Assembly (NCBI GenBank): GCA_020073615.1
Contig: JAIQEX010000015.1
Location: forward strand, 1 to 64,000
Reading direction: 5' to 3'
DNA: 64,000 nucleotides
From: Terriglobia bacterium
Lineage (GTDB): Bacteria; Acidobacteriota; Terriglobia; Bryobacterales; Bryobacteraceae
The notes beneath the pieces were generated by a model. It did no database searches. It was not told the DNA's origin and saw only the letters and a program-made list of their open reading frames with translations. Both the position numbers and the translations under genes were made by a program. This document shows, piece after piece, positions 8,048 to 16,514 of the stretch (the stretch's first letter is position 1; each line of letters begins with the position of its first letter).

Positions 8048-8785
8048 ATGAAAGCTCTACTTGCAATGCTCACTCTGGGAACCGTGATGCTGGCCCAGGC
8101 TCCGGCTCCCCCTCCCGCCAAACCGGCTCCGCAGAAGGAGGCCGCCAGCGGCGCATCCCGGCTCATGAACCCGGCCGCGCTCACCGCCAAGGCGCCCGAT
8201 CTGTATAAAGTGAAGTTCACCACCACGCACGGCGATTTCGTGATCGAGGTGCATCGCGATTGGGCGCCGCTGGGCGCCGACCGGTTCTACAACCTGGTGA
8301 GGAACCACTTTTTCACCGACGCCAGTTTCTTCCGGTATTCTCCGAATTTCGTGGTGCAGTTCGGCATTCCGGCAAATCCGGCGGTGGCTAAGGTGTGGTC
8401 CGAGGCCACCATCAAGGACGACCCGGTGAAAGGCAGCAATAAGAAGGGCATGATCGTCTTCGCCACGGCCGGGCCGAACACGCGCACTACCCAGCTCTTC
8501 ATCAACCTGAAGGACAACGCCATGCTCGACAGCCAGGGTTTCGCGCCGTTTGGCACCGTGACCGAGGGGATGGACATCGTCGCGGGACTGTACAGCGGTT
8601 ACGGCGACGATCCGGGCATGGGGGGCCATGGACCGCGGCAGGATCTCATCCAAAGCCAGGGCAAGGCGTACCTGGACAAGAATTTCCCCAAGCTGGACAG
8701 CATCAAGTCGGCGACCGTCATGCCGGAAGGCGGCGCCCCGGCCCCGCCGCCGAAAAAGCCCGCGCCGGCCGACACCAAGAAGTAA
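8048..8785 (+). CDS. secreted cyclophilin-type peptidyl-prolyl isomerase, divergent
   Basis: A 245-residue cyclophilin with a signal peptide (residues 1-17) and a Pro/Ala-rich linker to about residue 40. The fold is recognisable from TTHGDFVIEVHRDWAPLGADRFYNLV at the start of the domain, FFRYSPNFVVQFGI, and GPNTRTTQLFINLKDN. The usual FHRV is FRYS here, so the catalytic Arg is retained but neighbouring residues differ. The C-terminal tail is rich in Pro, Ala and Lys. It probably helps fold periplasmic proteins. It is transcribed alone from the near-leaderless promoter just upstream. Confidence 0.85.
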   Translation: MKALLAMLTLGTVMLAQAPAPPPAKPAPQKEAASGASRLMNPAALTAKAPDLYKVKFTTTHGDFVIEVHRDWAPLGADRFYNLVRNHFFTDASFFRYSPNFVVQFGIPANPAVAKVWSEATIKDDPVKGSNKKGMIVFATAGPNTRTTQLFINLKDNAMLDSQGFAPFGTVTEGMDIVAGLYSGYGDDPGMGGHGPRQDLIQSQGKAYLDKNFPKLDSIKSATVMPEGGAPAPPPKKPAPADTKK

Positions 8786-8791
8786 GCCCGC

Positions 8792-9181
8792 TCAGCCATG
8801 CCGGTGGGCTGCGGGCATGCCCAGGCGGCCGGCGGTCTCGCCCTCGAAATCGAATTCGATCACGATGGCGGGCTCGGTGCCCACCACCCAGCCATCGTGC
8901 CCGGGCTCGATGGCGAGCACTTGCGGCGCCCGAAACTCCAGGACGCAGCCGTCGGCGTATTGAATATGAATTTGCCCGCGGGCGAGGAAACCCACGTGGC
9001 AATGCATGCACAGATCCGTGCCCACGATGGGCTTCATGTGCGTGGACCAGCGGAAGCCGGGCGGGTAGACCTCACGCTTGACGCGGCCCGCGCCGGCGCG
9101 CACGATATCGAGCTCGACGCCGCCGATTGCGCGGTGCTGGGCTGATGGCATAGGGGCGAGCAGCGGATCGGTGGCGCTCAT
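8792..9181 (-). CDS. cupin-fold protein
   Basis: A 129-residue single-domain protein with a cupin look: KPIVGTDLCMHCHVGFLARG (residues about 52-71) carries clustered His residues suited to metal binding, followed by IEPGHDGWVVGTEPAIVIEFD. Cupins range from isomerases to small-molecule binding proteins, so no reaction can be named. The start at 9181 has GGAGG 7 bp upstream; the open frame upstream of it is not supported. It is convergent with the cyclophilin gene, 6 bp apart. Confidence 0.6.
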   Translation of the reverse strand: MSATDPLLAPMPSAQHRAIGGVELDIVRAGAGRVKREVYPPGFRWSTHMKPIVGTDLCMHCHVGFLARGQIHIQYADGCVLEFRAPQVLAIEPGHDGWVVGTEPAIVIEFDFEGETAGRLGMPAAHRHG

Positions 9182-9259
9182 GGGCAAACCTCCAGAGGGG
9201 AGCGGTTGCATTCTACCAGATCCGTGCGCGATCGCCGCGGCGCGGCTCCTCATGTTCTA

Positions 9260-10408
9260 ATGTTCCCCATGGCGCCGCTTTTTCTGCTGGCCGCGATGGT
9301 GGCCTTCGCGGGCGAAATCCCGTCCGGCCGCATTGTCGATGAGGTGCCCTGCGCGGCCGAGCCCGCGCAAAGCTACGCCCTCTACGTGCCTTCCTCCTAC
9401 ACGCCGGAACGGGCTTGGCCGGTCATTTTCGCGTTCGATCCCGGCGCGCGCGGGCGCATTCCCGTGGAGCGCTATCAGGCCGCGGCGGAAAAGTTCGGAT
9501 ACATCGTGGCGGGTTCCAGGAACTCGCGCAATGGATCGTGGGAGGTGAGCCTGGCCGCGGCCCGGGCCATGGCGACCGACATGACCACGCGCTTCCGGGT
9601 GGACACCCACCGCCTTTATACCGCGGGGATGTCGGGCGGTGCGCGCGTCGCTCTGGGCGTGGCCCTGGGCTCCGGCAACGTCGCCGGCGTCATCGCCTCC
9701 AGCGCCGGCTATCCCGACGCCAAACCTCGCAAGACGGTGCCGTTTGCGGTCTTCGGCACCGCCGGGAACGAAGACTTCAACTACCGGGAAATGCGCCGGC
9801 TCGACCGCGAGCTCACCTCTCCCCACCGTCTCGCCGTGTTCGCCGGCGGCCACGTATGGCTGTCGAGCGAGCTGGCCCTGGAGGCGGTGGAGTGGATGGA
9901 GCTGCAGGCCATGAAGTCGGGCCTCAAGCCGCGCGACCAGCGGCAGATCGACGCCATGTTCGATCGGCGCACCGCCGCCGCAGCCGCTCAGCCGCCCGGC
10001 CAGGATGCTTACCAGGCTCTCCAGGCCGTGGTGGCGGACTTTGCAGGTCTGAAGGACGTATCAGCGTATGCGGCCCGCGCGGCGGAGTTGGGCCGCAGCA
10101 AGCCGGTGCGGGACGCCATCAAGAAGGACCGCGAGGAGGAAGACCGGGAGCAGCGCGAGATCGACCAGATGCTCTCCTGGGAGAGCCAGTTGTCCTCCCT
10201 CGACCAGCGCCCCTCGGCGCTCGCCAGCCTGCGCGACCGCTGGGCGAGACTCTCCCGAGTGGCCCAGGGCGAAGCCGATTCCGGGGAGCGGCGCATGGCC
10301 CGCCGGGTCCTCCGTGGTCTGGCCATGGGCGTCGCCGAGCGGACCAAAGACCCCGAGTACCGGCGGATCGTCGAGGAGTTCCGGCCGGCTGGGACGTTTG
10401 CGCGATAG
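9260..10408 (+). CDS. secreted alpha/beta-hydrolase (esterase-like) with helical C-terminal extension
   Basis: About 382 residues. A signal peptide (MAPLFLLAAMVAFAG) is followed by an alpha/beta-hydrolase domain of the esterase/PHB-depolymerase type: YALYVPSSYTP, PVIFAFDPGARG (oxyanion region), the nucleophile elbow GMSGGAR with its Ser, and a late His in FAGGHVWLS. The C-terminal 150 residues are charged and helical (KKDREEEDREQREIDQML) and look like a separate module. The start could be the ATG at 9260 or 9269; neither has a good ribosome-binding site. Substrate unknown. Confidence 0.7.
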   Translation: MFPMAPLFLLAAMVAFAGEIPSGRIVDEVPCAAEPAQSYALYVPSSYTPERAWPVIFAFDPGARGRIPVERYQAAAEKFGYIVAGSRNSRNGSWEVSLAAARAMATDMTTRFRVDTHRLYTAGMSGGARVALGVALGSGNVAGVIASSAGYPDAKPRKTVPFAVFGTAGNEDFNYREMRRLDRELTSPHRLAVFAGGHVWLSSELALEAVEWMELQAMKSGLKPRDQRQIDAMFDRRTAAAAAQPPGQDAYQALQAVVADFAGLKDVSAYAARAAELGRSKPVRDAIKKDREEEDREQREIDQMLSWESQLSSLDQRPSALASLRDRWARLSRVAQGEADSGERRMARRVLRGLAMGVAERTKDPEYRRIVEEFRPAGTFAR

Positions 10409-10470
10409 CCCAAGCCGCCGCCCGGCGCCCCCGATTAATCCTTTAGCCGCGAACCGCCGATAGGTGGTTT

Positions 10471-10758
10471 ATGATGGCCGCGGACGATCTCGTGCAACTG
10501 GAGCTGATGCTCAACCGGTTCAAACGGCTGGTGGGCGAACTGATACGCGGGTCGATTGCGCGCAATGCGTTTCAACCCTGGGAGGTGGAGCTCCTGCTGG
10601 ACATGGAGACCTGCCAGGTAGAACGAAGGGAGCGCCTGGAGGTCCTGCGGCAGTATCAAAGGGCCGTCGAGCGGCAGATGGAAACCGGACCGGGACCGCC
10701 CATGAAGCTCTCCGAATTCCTTCAAATCAGGACGACCCGCCGGCCTGCGATGCGGTAA
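10471..10758 (+). CDS. small conserved-looking helical protein of unknown function
   Basis: A 95-residue, mostly helical, charged protein with no transmembrane segment. It begins with tandem ATG codons after an AGGTGG ribosome-binding site. Its 3' end overlaps the 3' end of purN on the other strand by 37 bp. I recognise no domain. Confidence 0.6.
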   Translation: MMAADDLVQLELMLNRFKRLVGELIRGSIARNAFQPWEVELLLDMETCQVERRERLEVLRQYQRAVERQMETGPGPPMKLSEFLQIRTTRRPAMR

Positions 10759-11321
10759 CGGCCGCTGAGCACGATGCGGATCGCCTCGCTATAGATGCGG
10801 TGCTCCTCTTTGAGGATGCGCGCGGACAGAGATTCGACGGTATCGCCGGCCTCGACCGGGACGGCCGCCTGTATGACGATCGGCCCGGCATCCAACTCCT
10901 CGTCGACGAAATGCACCGTGCAGCCGGTGATTTTGACGCCGTGCTCGAGCGCCTGGTGCTGCGCGTCGAGACCGGAGAATGCCGGCAATAGCGACGGATG
11001 AATGTTCAGAATGCGGTTGGGGAACTGGCGGATGAATGACGCGCTGAGCAGCCGCATGAAGCCCGCCAGACATACCAGGTCGACTGCGTGCTTGCGCAGT
11101 TCGTCGAGGAGCATGCGGTCGTAGACCTCGCGGTCCAGGCCTTTCGAGGGAATCGCGACGGCGGGCAGTCCGCGCAACCGGGCGGCCTCGAGGCCGCGCG
11201 CCTCGGTGCGGCTGGCGATCACGATGGCGATCTCCGCGTCGATGGTCCCGCGCGCGACATTGTCCGCGATGGCCTCGAGATTGGAACCGCGGCCGGAGAT
11301 CAGGATGCCGAGGCGCTTCAC
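10722..11321 (-). CDS. purN: phosphoribosylglycinamide formyltransferase PurN
   Basis: A 199-residue GART enzyme that transfers a formyl group from 10-formyl-tetrahydrofolate to GAR in purine synthesis. It shows ILISGRGSNLEAI at the start, the catalytic stretch RILNIHPSLLPAFSGLDAQHQALEHG (the NIHPSLLP His and the following loop), and HFVDEELDAGPIVIQ. The GTG start overlaps the purM stop (GTGA), so the two steps are coupled. The open frame continues upstream through purM in the wrong frame and is not coding there. Confidence 0.95.
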   Translation of the reverse strand: MKRLGILISGRGSNLEAIADNVARGTIDAEIAIVIASRTEARGLEAARLRGLPAVAIPSKGLDREVYDRMLLDELRKHAVDLVCLAGFMRLLSASFIRQFPNRILNIHPSLLPAFSGLDAQHQALEHGVKITGCTVHFVDEELDAGPIVIQAAVPVEAGDTVESLSARILKEEHRIYSEAIRIVLSGRYRIAGRRVVLI

Positions 11322-12355
11322 CGGTACTCCACGCGGGGGCCGCCGCGCCGGTGGGAGATCACCTGGCCGATGCGAAATGGCGATTCGCCCAGTTTGCCCA
11401 GCACCGCTTCGGCACGCCCGGCGGCGCGGGCGCGGACGGCCAGGATCATGCCCGCGCCGAGGTTGAAGGTGCGCCGGTAGTCGTCGCCGGGGATGTTGCC
11501 GATGCGGCGCAGCACCTCGAAGATGGGCGGGATGCGCCAGGACGCGGTGTCGATGGCGGCGGCCACTCCGCGCGGCAGCATGCGGGGCGTATTCCCGGTG
11601 ATGCCTCCGCCGGTGATGTGGGCGGCGCCACGCAACAGGCCCGCCGCCATCAGCGCGCGGATGGGCCGCAGGTAACTGCGGTGCACGGCCAGCAACGCGT
11701 CGCCGATGGTGACGCCGATTTCCGGGAGCAGCGTCTTCGGTCCATAGCCCGCGATATCGAACAGCAGTCTGCGCGCCAGCGAATAGCCGTTGGTGTGCAG
11801 GCCGGTGGAGGGAAGCGCCAGCAGAATGTCGCCGGCGCGGATGTCTCCGGCGGTCAGAAGCTCGGAGCGCTCCGCGGCGCCCACGATGAAGCCCGCCAGG
11901 TCGTATTCCGACTCCGCGTACATGCCCGGCATCTCCGCGGTTTCGCCGCCGATGAGCGCGCAGCGGTTCTGGCGGCAGCCGCGGGCGATCCCGGAAACCA
12001 CCGACGAGGCCACGGCGGCGGCCAGCTTGCCGCACGCGAAGTAATCCAGAAAAAACAGCGGCACCGCCCCCTGCACGGCGATATCGTTGACGCAGTGATT
12101 CACCAGGTCTTCGCCCACGGTATCGTGGCGGCCGGTGAGGAACGCGATCTTCAGCTTGGTGCCCACGCCGTCGGCCGAGCTCACCAGAACCGGCCGGCGG
12201 AATCCGGTCAGCCGGTAAGCGGCGCCGAACGAGCCGATGTCGCTGACGACGCCCGGCGTGAACGTGTGGCGAGCGAGCTTCTTGATGGAAGCCAGCGCGC
12301 GATCGGCTTCGTCGATATTCACGCCGGCATCGCGGTAGCGGACCGTGTGGGGCAT
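11318..12355 (-). CDS. purM: phosphoribosylformylglycinamidine cyclo-ligase PurM
   Basis: A 345-residue AIR synthetase, which closes the imidazole ring in purine synthesis with ATP. Family motifs are complete: VLVSSADGVGTKLKIA, NHCVNDIAVQGA, LIGGETAEMPGMY, LPSTGLHTNGYSLAR and HITGGGITGNTPRML. The start is at the usual position for the family. It is divergent from the amidohydrolase operon, with 63 bp between the start codons. purN follows with a 4-bp overlap. Confidence 0.95.
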   Translation of the reverse strand: MPHTVRYRDAGVNIDEADRALASIKKLARHTFTPGVVSDIGSFGAAYRLTGFRRPVLVSSADGVGTKLKIAFLTGRHDTVGEDLVNHCVNDIAVQGAVPLFFLDYFACGKLAAAVASSVVSGIARGCRQNRCALIGGETAEMPGMYAESEYDLAGFIVGAAERSELLTAGDIRAGDILLALPSTGLHTNGYSLARRLLFDIAGYGPKTLLPEIGVTIGDALLAVHRSYLRPIRALMAAGLLRGAAHITGGGITGNTPRMLPRGVAAAIDTASWRIPPIFEVLRRIGNIPGDDYRRTFNLGAGMILAVRARAAGRAEAVLGKLGESPFRIGQVISHRRGGPRVEYR

Positions 12356-12373
12356 GCTTTAGCTTGCCATAGC

Positions 12374-12405
12374 TTGCACTGGCCATCGCGGGGGTCATAT
12401 ATAAT
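12374..12405 (+). promoter_or_regulatory. promoter of the amidohydrolase operon
   Basis: TTGCAC at 12374-12379 and the AT-rich TATATAAT at 12398-12405 lie upstream of the ATG at 12419. The spacing to TATATA is 18 bp. The leader would be only about 7 nt, without a ribosome-binding site. Confidence 0.5.
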
Positions 12406-12418
12406 ACGCAGTACCCTT

Positions 12419-13825
12419 ATGAAGAAACTGGCAGCAGCACTGCTCCTGTTCTGCGCGTACGCGGTCGCCGAGGCGCCCCAGGCCGTCGCCATCCGCAACG
12501 CCAGGATTGTGACGGTTAGCGGTCCGGCGATCGCCAAAGGTACGGTGGTCGTTCGCAATGGGCTGATCGAGGCCGTCGGGGACAATGTACCGGTTCCGGC
12601 CGATGCCTGGGTGGTGGATGGCGAAGGACTCACGGTCTACCCCGGGTTGATTGATGCGCTCAGCACGGTCGGCATTCCCGGCGCCGCGCCGGCGGCGGCC
12701 GCCGGAGGCCGCGGCGCGGGCCGGGGCGCCGCGCCCGCCACACCAACCGTCACTGCACCGGCGCCCGCCGCGCAAACCGAGCCGCGCGCGTGGGGCCCGG
12801 AGGACCGCCCTGCCACCACCAGCTGGCTGCTGGCGGCCGACGAAATCCAGGCCACCGACCACCGAATTGAAACCGTGCGCAGCGCCGGGGTGACCACGGC
12901 AGCCACCTTTCCGACGCGCGGAATCTTCGCCGGGCAGGGATCGCTGGTCGATCTGATCTCCGGCGAAAAAGCGGGCGAGATGGTGCTGGTCCCGTCGGTG
13001 GGCCAGTACATTTCGCTGTCGCGCGGCGGATTTGGCGGCGGGGGAGGCGGAGGAGGAGGTGGCTTTCCCAGCTCGCTCATGGGCACCATCGCTTACATCC
13101 GCCAGATCTATCTCGATGCCGCGCACTACCAGTTGGTCAAGGACGCCTATGCCCACGACCCGCGCGGCATGCGGCGGCCGGAGTACGACCGCGCGCTCGA
13201 AGGCGTGCTGGAATCGAAGCGCATCCTGCTGCCCGCCAACCGCCTGGTGGAAATCGACCGCATGCTACGCTTCGCCGCGGAACTGAAGCAGCCGGCCATT
13301 CTCTACGGCGCGCGCGAGGCCTATCGCCCGGAAGCGGCCGAGCTGTTGAAGAAGGGCGGCGCGTCCGTGCTGGTCAGCCTGAAGTGGCCGGAGCCGCCCG
13401 CGCGTACCGCGGATTCCGAGGACACGGACACCTTGCGGACGCTCGAGACGCGCGACAAAGCTCCCGCGGCGCCGGCGGCGCTGCAAAAAGCGGGCGTAAA
13501 ATTCGCGCTCTACTCCGATGGTATCGACCAGCCGCGCGATTTCCAGAGGGCGGTGAAGAAGGCGCTCGATAACGGGCTTTCGCGCGAAGACGCCGTGCGC
13601 GCCCTCACGTTATCACCCGCCGAAATCTACGGCGTGGCGGACCGCCTGGGCAGCATTGAGAAGGGCAAGATCGCCAACCTGGTGGTCACGCGGGGGGAGA
13701 TCTTCGACGATCGCACCAAGGTGGAGATGATCTTCGTCGACGGCAGGAAGTACACGCCGGCGGCCGATACCACGGCGCCGGGAGGCCGGGGACAGACGAC
13801 GGACAATCCGGGAGGCAACCGATGA
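12419..13825 (+). CDS. secreted amidohydrolase-superfamily protein lacking the metal-binding HxH
   Basis: A 468-residue protein with a signal peptide (residues 1-18) and the amidohydrolase frame: the N-terminal beta-sandwich (VAIRNARIVTVSGPAIAKG) and the C-terminal LTLSPAEIYGVADRLGSIEKG typical of imidazolonepropionase-like members. At the place of the HxH motif it has GLIDALST (A80, S82), so the first metal site is gone. Low-complexity Gly/Ala segments interrupt it (about residues 90-125 and a ten-glycine run near 207-216). It is the first gene of a three-gene operon, each overlapping the next by 4 bp. It may be a non-catalytic partner of the second protein. Confidence 0.8.
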   Translation: MKKLAAALLLFCAYAVAEAPQAVAIRNARIVTVSGPAIAKGTVVVRNGLIEAVGDNVPVPADAWVVDGEGLTVYPGLIDALSTVGIPGAAPAAAAGGRGAGRGAAPATPTVTAPAPAAQTEPRAWGPEDRPATTSWLLAADEIQATDHRIETVRSAGVTTAATFPTRGIFAGQGSLVDLISGEKAGEMVLVPSVGQYISLSRGGFGGGGGGGGGGFPSSLMGTIAYIRQIYLDAAHYQLVKDAYAHDPRGMRRPEYDRALEGVLESKRILLPANRLVEIDRMLRFAAELKQPAILYGAREAYRPEAAELLKKGGASVLVSLKWPEPPARTADSEDTDTLRTLETRDKAPAAPAALQKAGVKFALYSDGIDQPRDFQRAVKKALDNGLSREDAVRALTLSPAEIYGVADRLGSIEKGKIANLVVTRGEIFDDRTKVEMIFVDGRKYTPAADTTAPGGRGQTTDNPGGNR

Positions 13826-15165
13826 GGCGGATACTGCTGGGGGCACTGGTTGCGCTGGCGCCTCTGAGCGCGGCGACCATCGTCATTCAGAACGGCACCA
13901 TCATGACCGTGAGCAAGGGCACGGTCAAGGGCTCGGTGGTGGTGAAGGACGGCAAGATCGCCGAAGTGGGCGAAAAGGTGATGATGCCGCAGGGCGCGAC
14001 GGTCATCGACGCCGCCGGACAGTATGTGATACCCGGCATCATCGATTGCCACTCGCACATCGCCGCCGATGGCGGCATTAACGAGGGCAGCGTCTCGGTC
14101 TCCTCGATGGTGGATATCCGCGACGTGCTGAACCCGGAGGACATCGCCATCTACCGCGCGCTCGCCGGCGGCGTGACCACGGCCAACATTCTTCACGGCT
14201 CCGCCAACGCCATCGGCGGTTGCACGCTGCCCATCAAGATGCGCTGGGGCAAGGACGCGCAGGGCCTCATCTTCGAGGGCGCCACGCCGGGCATCAAGTT
14301 CGCCCTCGGCGAAAATCCCAAGCGGGCCGGCAACCCGCAGGGGCGCGGCATCAACGGACAGGTGCAGGTGGCGCGCTATCCGGCCACGCGCATGGGGATC
14401 GACGACACCATCCGCGAAGCGTTCAATGAAGCCAAAGCATACAAGGCGGAATGGGACGAGTACCAGGCCAAGACGGCCCGCGGCGAGCACCCCATCCCGC
14501 CGCGCAAGGATCTGAAGCTCGAGGCGCTCAAGGAAGTGCTCGAAGGCAAACGGTACGTGCACGCGCACTGCTACCGCGCCGACGAGATTCTGATGCTGCT
14601 GCGCGTGGCCGACGATTACGGCTTCAAGATCCGCACCTTCCAGCACGTGCTCGAAGGCTACAAAGTGGCCAAGGAGATTGCGGCGCACGGCGCGGGCGGC
14701 TCCACCTTCAGCGACTGGTGGTCGTACAAAGTCGAAGCCTTCGATGCCATTCCTTATAACGCCGCCATCATGCAGAAGTACGGCGTGGTGGTGAGCCTGA
14801 ACAGCGACGATGCGGAGCTGATGCGCCATCTCAACAGCGAGGCCGGCAAGGTGATGAAGTACGGCGGGCTGAGCGAGACCGAGGCACTGGCCATGGTGAC
14901 GCTGAACCCGGCGAAACAACTGGGCATCGACAACCGCGTAGGTTCCATCGAGCCGGGCAAGGACGCCGACCTGGTGATCTACGATAAGTTCCCGCTTTCC
15001 GACTACGCCAAGGTGCAGAAGGTGCTGATCGACGGAACGGTGTACTTCGATCGCGATAAGGAAGTGAGTGGGCGCGCCGCGAAACAGGCCGAGAAGCAGA
15101 AGCTCATCGACAAGGAAAAGCAGAATCAGCAGCGGCAGCAGCCCACCAGGAGGCCGGGACAATGA
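13822..15165 (+). CDS. secreted imidazolonepropionase-like amidohydrolase
   Basis: A 447-residue amidohydrolase with a signal peptide and a complete-looking metal site: PGIIDCHSHI (H77, H79), VHAHCYRADE and FQHVLEGYK for the later histidines, and SLNSDDAE for the active-site Asp. The C-terminus has TLNPAKQLGIDNRVGSIEPG. Such proteins hydrolyse amide or peptide-like bonds, and secreted ones are often Xaa-Pro or Xaa-Lys dipeptidases; the substrate cannot be read here. The start overlaps the preceding stop by 4 bp. It is the only member of the trio with the full ligand set. Confidence 0.85.
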   Translation: MRRILLGALVALAPLSAATIVIQNGTIMTVSKGTVKGSVVVKDGKIAEVGEKVMMPQGATVIDAAGQYVIPGIIDCHSHIAADGGINEGSVSVSSMVDIRDVLNPEDIAIYRALAGGVTTANILHGSANAIGGCTLPIKMRWGKDAQGLIFEGATPGIKFALGENPKRAGNPQGRGINGQVQVARYPATRMGIDDTIREAFNEAKAYKAEWDEYQAKTARGEHPIPPRKDLKLEALKEVLEGKRYVHAHCYRADEILMLLRVADDYGFKIRTFQHVLEGYKVAKEIAAHGAGGSTFSDWWSYKVEAFDAIPYNAAIMQKYGVVVSLNSDDAELMRHLNSEAGKVMKYGGLSETEALAMVTLNPAKQLGIDNRVGSIEPGKDADLVIYDKFPLSDYAKVQKVLIDGTVYFDRDKEVSGRAAKQAEKQKLIDKEKQNQQRQQPTRRPGQ

Positions 15166-16499
15166 GACTCCTTGCAGTGATGATGGGCTGCGCCATGGCC
15201 GCGGGCGCGGCGTCGAGCGACACGGTGCTGATCCGCGACGTGGATGTGTACCCGGTCTCCGGCGCGGCCATGAAGGGCGTCTCGGTGTTGATCCAGGACG
15301 GGAAGATCGCCGATATCGCCGCCAGGATCGTGGCGCCGAAGGGGGCCCGCGTGGTGGAAGCCAAGGGCCTGCGCGTGTATCCCGGCATGATCGATTCCGG
15401 CACCGAGCTGGGCCTCTCCGAGATTTCGGCGGTGCGCGAGTCAGTGGACACGGGCGAGCTGGGTGAATTCATGCCGCAGTTGCGCGCCCTGGTGGCGGTC
15501 AACCCGGAGAGCGAGCACTTCCCCGTGGTGCGCGTGAACGGCATCACCAGCGTGATGACGTTTCCTGCTTCGGGCGGGCGCGGCGGCGGGCGGTTCGGTG
15601 GCGGTGAGCAGCAGTTCATCTCCGGGCAGGCGGCGCTGATTCACACCGACGGCTGGACCTGGGAAGAGATGGAGATCAACCGGTCCGCGGCAATGCACCT
15701 GATTTTCCCGAGCAGGGGAGGCCGCGGCGGGCGCGGTGGTGGGGCGCCGCCCGACGCCGTTCCGGAAATCATCCCCGGAGCCGCCGGGGCCGCGGGCGGG
15801 GCCAACGCGCAGCGGACTTACCTCGACCAGATCGCGAAGATCTCCGCGTTTTTCGACGACGCTCGGAAGTATCAGAAGGCGCGCACCGCCAACGCTCCCG
15901 GTTTCCATCGCGATCTGAAATTCGAAGCCATGATCCCGGTGCTCGAAGGCAAGATGCCGGTGGGCGTATCGGCCAGTCGCGCGAGCGCCATCCACGATGC
16001 CATCGCCTTCGCCGAGAAACAGAACATCAAGATCGTGATTCTGCAGCCGCGCGAGATCGGCAAGGCAGGCGCGGAGCTGAAAGCGAAAAACATTCCAGTG
16101 ATTCTGGGGCGCGTGCTGGCACTGCCGGAGAGCGAGGACGACGCTTACGACCAGTCGTTCACCCTGCCGCGCGAGGCCTACCAGGCGGGAGTGAAGTTCG
16201 CCTTCGGCACCTTCAACAACGAGTTCGTGCGCAACCTGCCCTACCAGGCCGCGACGGCGGTGGCCTTCGGGCTGCCTTACGACGAGGCGCTGCGGGCGGT
16301 GACTCTGTCGCCGGCCGAGATCTGGGGCGTTTCCGACCGGTTAGGATCGGTGGAGAAGGGAAAGGTGGCCGACCTGTTAGTCACCGACGGCGATCCACTG
16401 GAGATCCAGACCCAGGTCAAGCACCTTTACATCAAGGGCAAGGAGATCGCTCTCACCAACAAACAGACCCGGCTATACGAAAAGTACATGAACCGCTGA
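15162..16499 (+). CDS. secreted amidohydrolase-superfamily protein lacking the metal-binding HxH
   Basis: A 445-residue paralogue of the first gene of the operon. It has a signal peptide (residues 1-18), the N-terminal sandwich (VLIRDVDVYPVSGAAMKGV) and the C-terminal LSPAEIWGVSDRLGSVEKG. The HxH position reads GMIDSGTEL (S79, T81). Two Gly/Arg-rich insertions (near residues 133-145 and 185-195) resemble those of the first protein. The 4-bp overlap with the second gene implies co-translation. Probably a structural or regulatory partner, or it uses a different chemistry. Confidence 0.8.
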   Translation: MRLLAVMMGCAMAAGAASSDTVLIRDVDVYPVSGAAMKGVSVLIQDGKIADIAARIVAPKGARVVEAKGLRVYPGMIDSGTELGLSEISAVRESVDTGELGEFMPQLRALVAVNPESEHFPVVRVNGITSVMTFPASGGRGGGRFGGGEQQFISGQAALIHTDGWTWEEMEINRSAAMHLIFPSRGGRGGRGGGAPPDAVPEIIPGAAGAAGGANAQRTYLDQIAKISAFFDDARKYQKARTANAPGFHRDLKFEAMIPVLEGKMPVGVSASRASAIHDAIAFAEKQNIKIVILQPREIGKAGAELKAKNIPVILGRVLALPESEDDAYDQSFTLPREAYQAGVKFAFGTFNNEFVRNLPYQAATAVAFGLPYDEALRAVTLSPAEIWGVSDRLGSVEKGKVADLLVTDGDPLEIQTQVKHLYIKGKEIALTNKQTRLYEKYMNR

Positions 16500-16514
16500 A
16501 AGCTGGTGGCTTGC

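Noticed and set aside
11351-12418. 5' extension of the first amidohydrolase frame across purM
   Set aside because: The segment is antisense to purM, and a signal peptide with its own promoter starts at 12419.
13030-13070. Short GGC/GGA repeat as a possible CRISPR or tandem repeat array
   Set aside because: It encodes a glycine run inside the first amidohydrolase in frame; there are no spacers.
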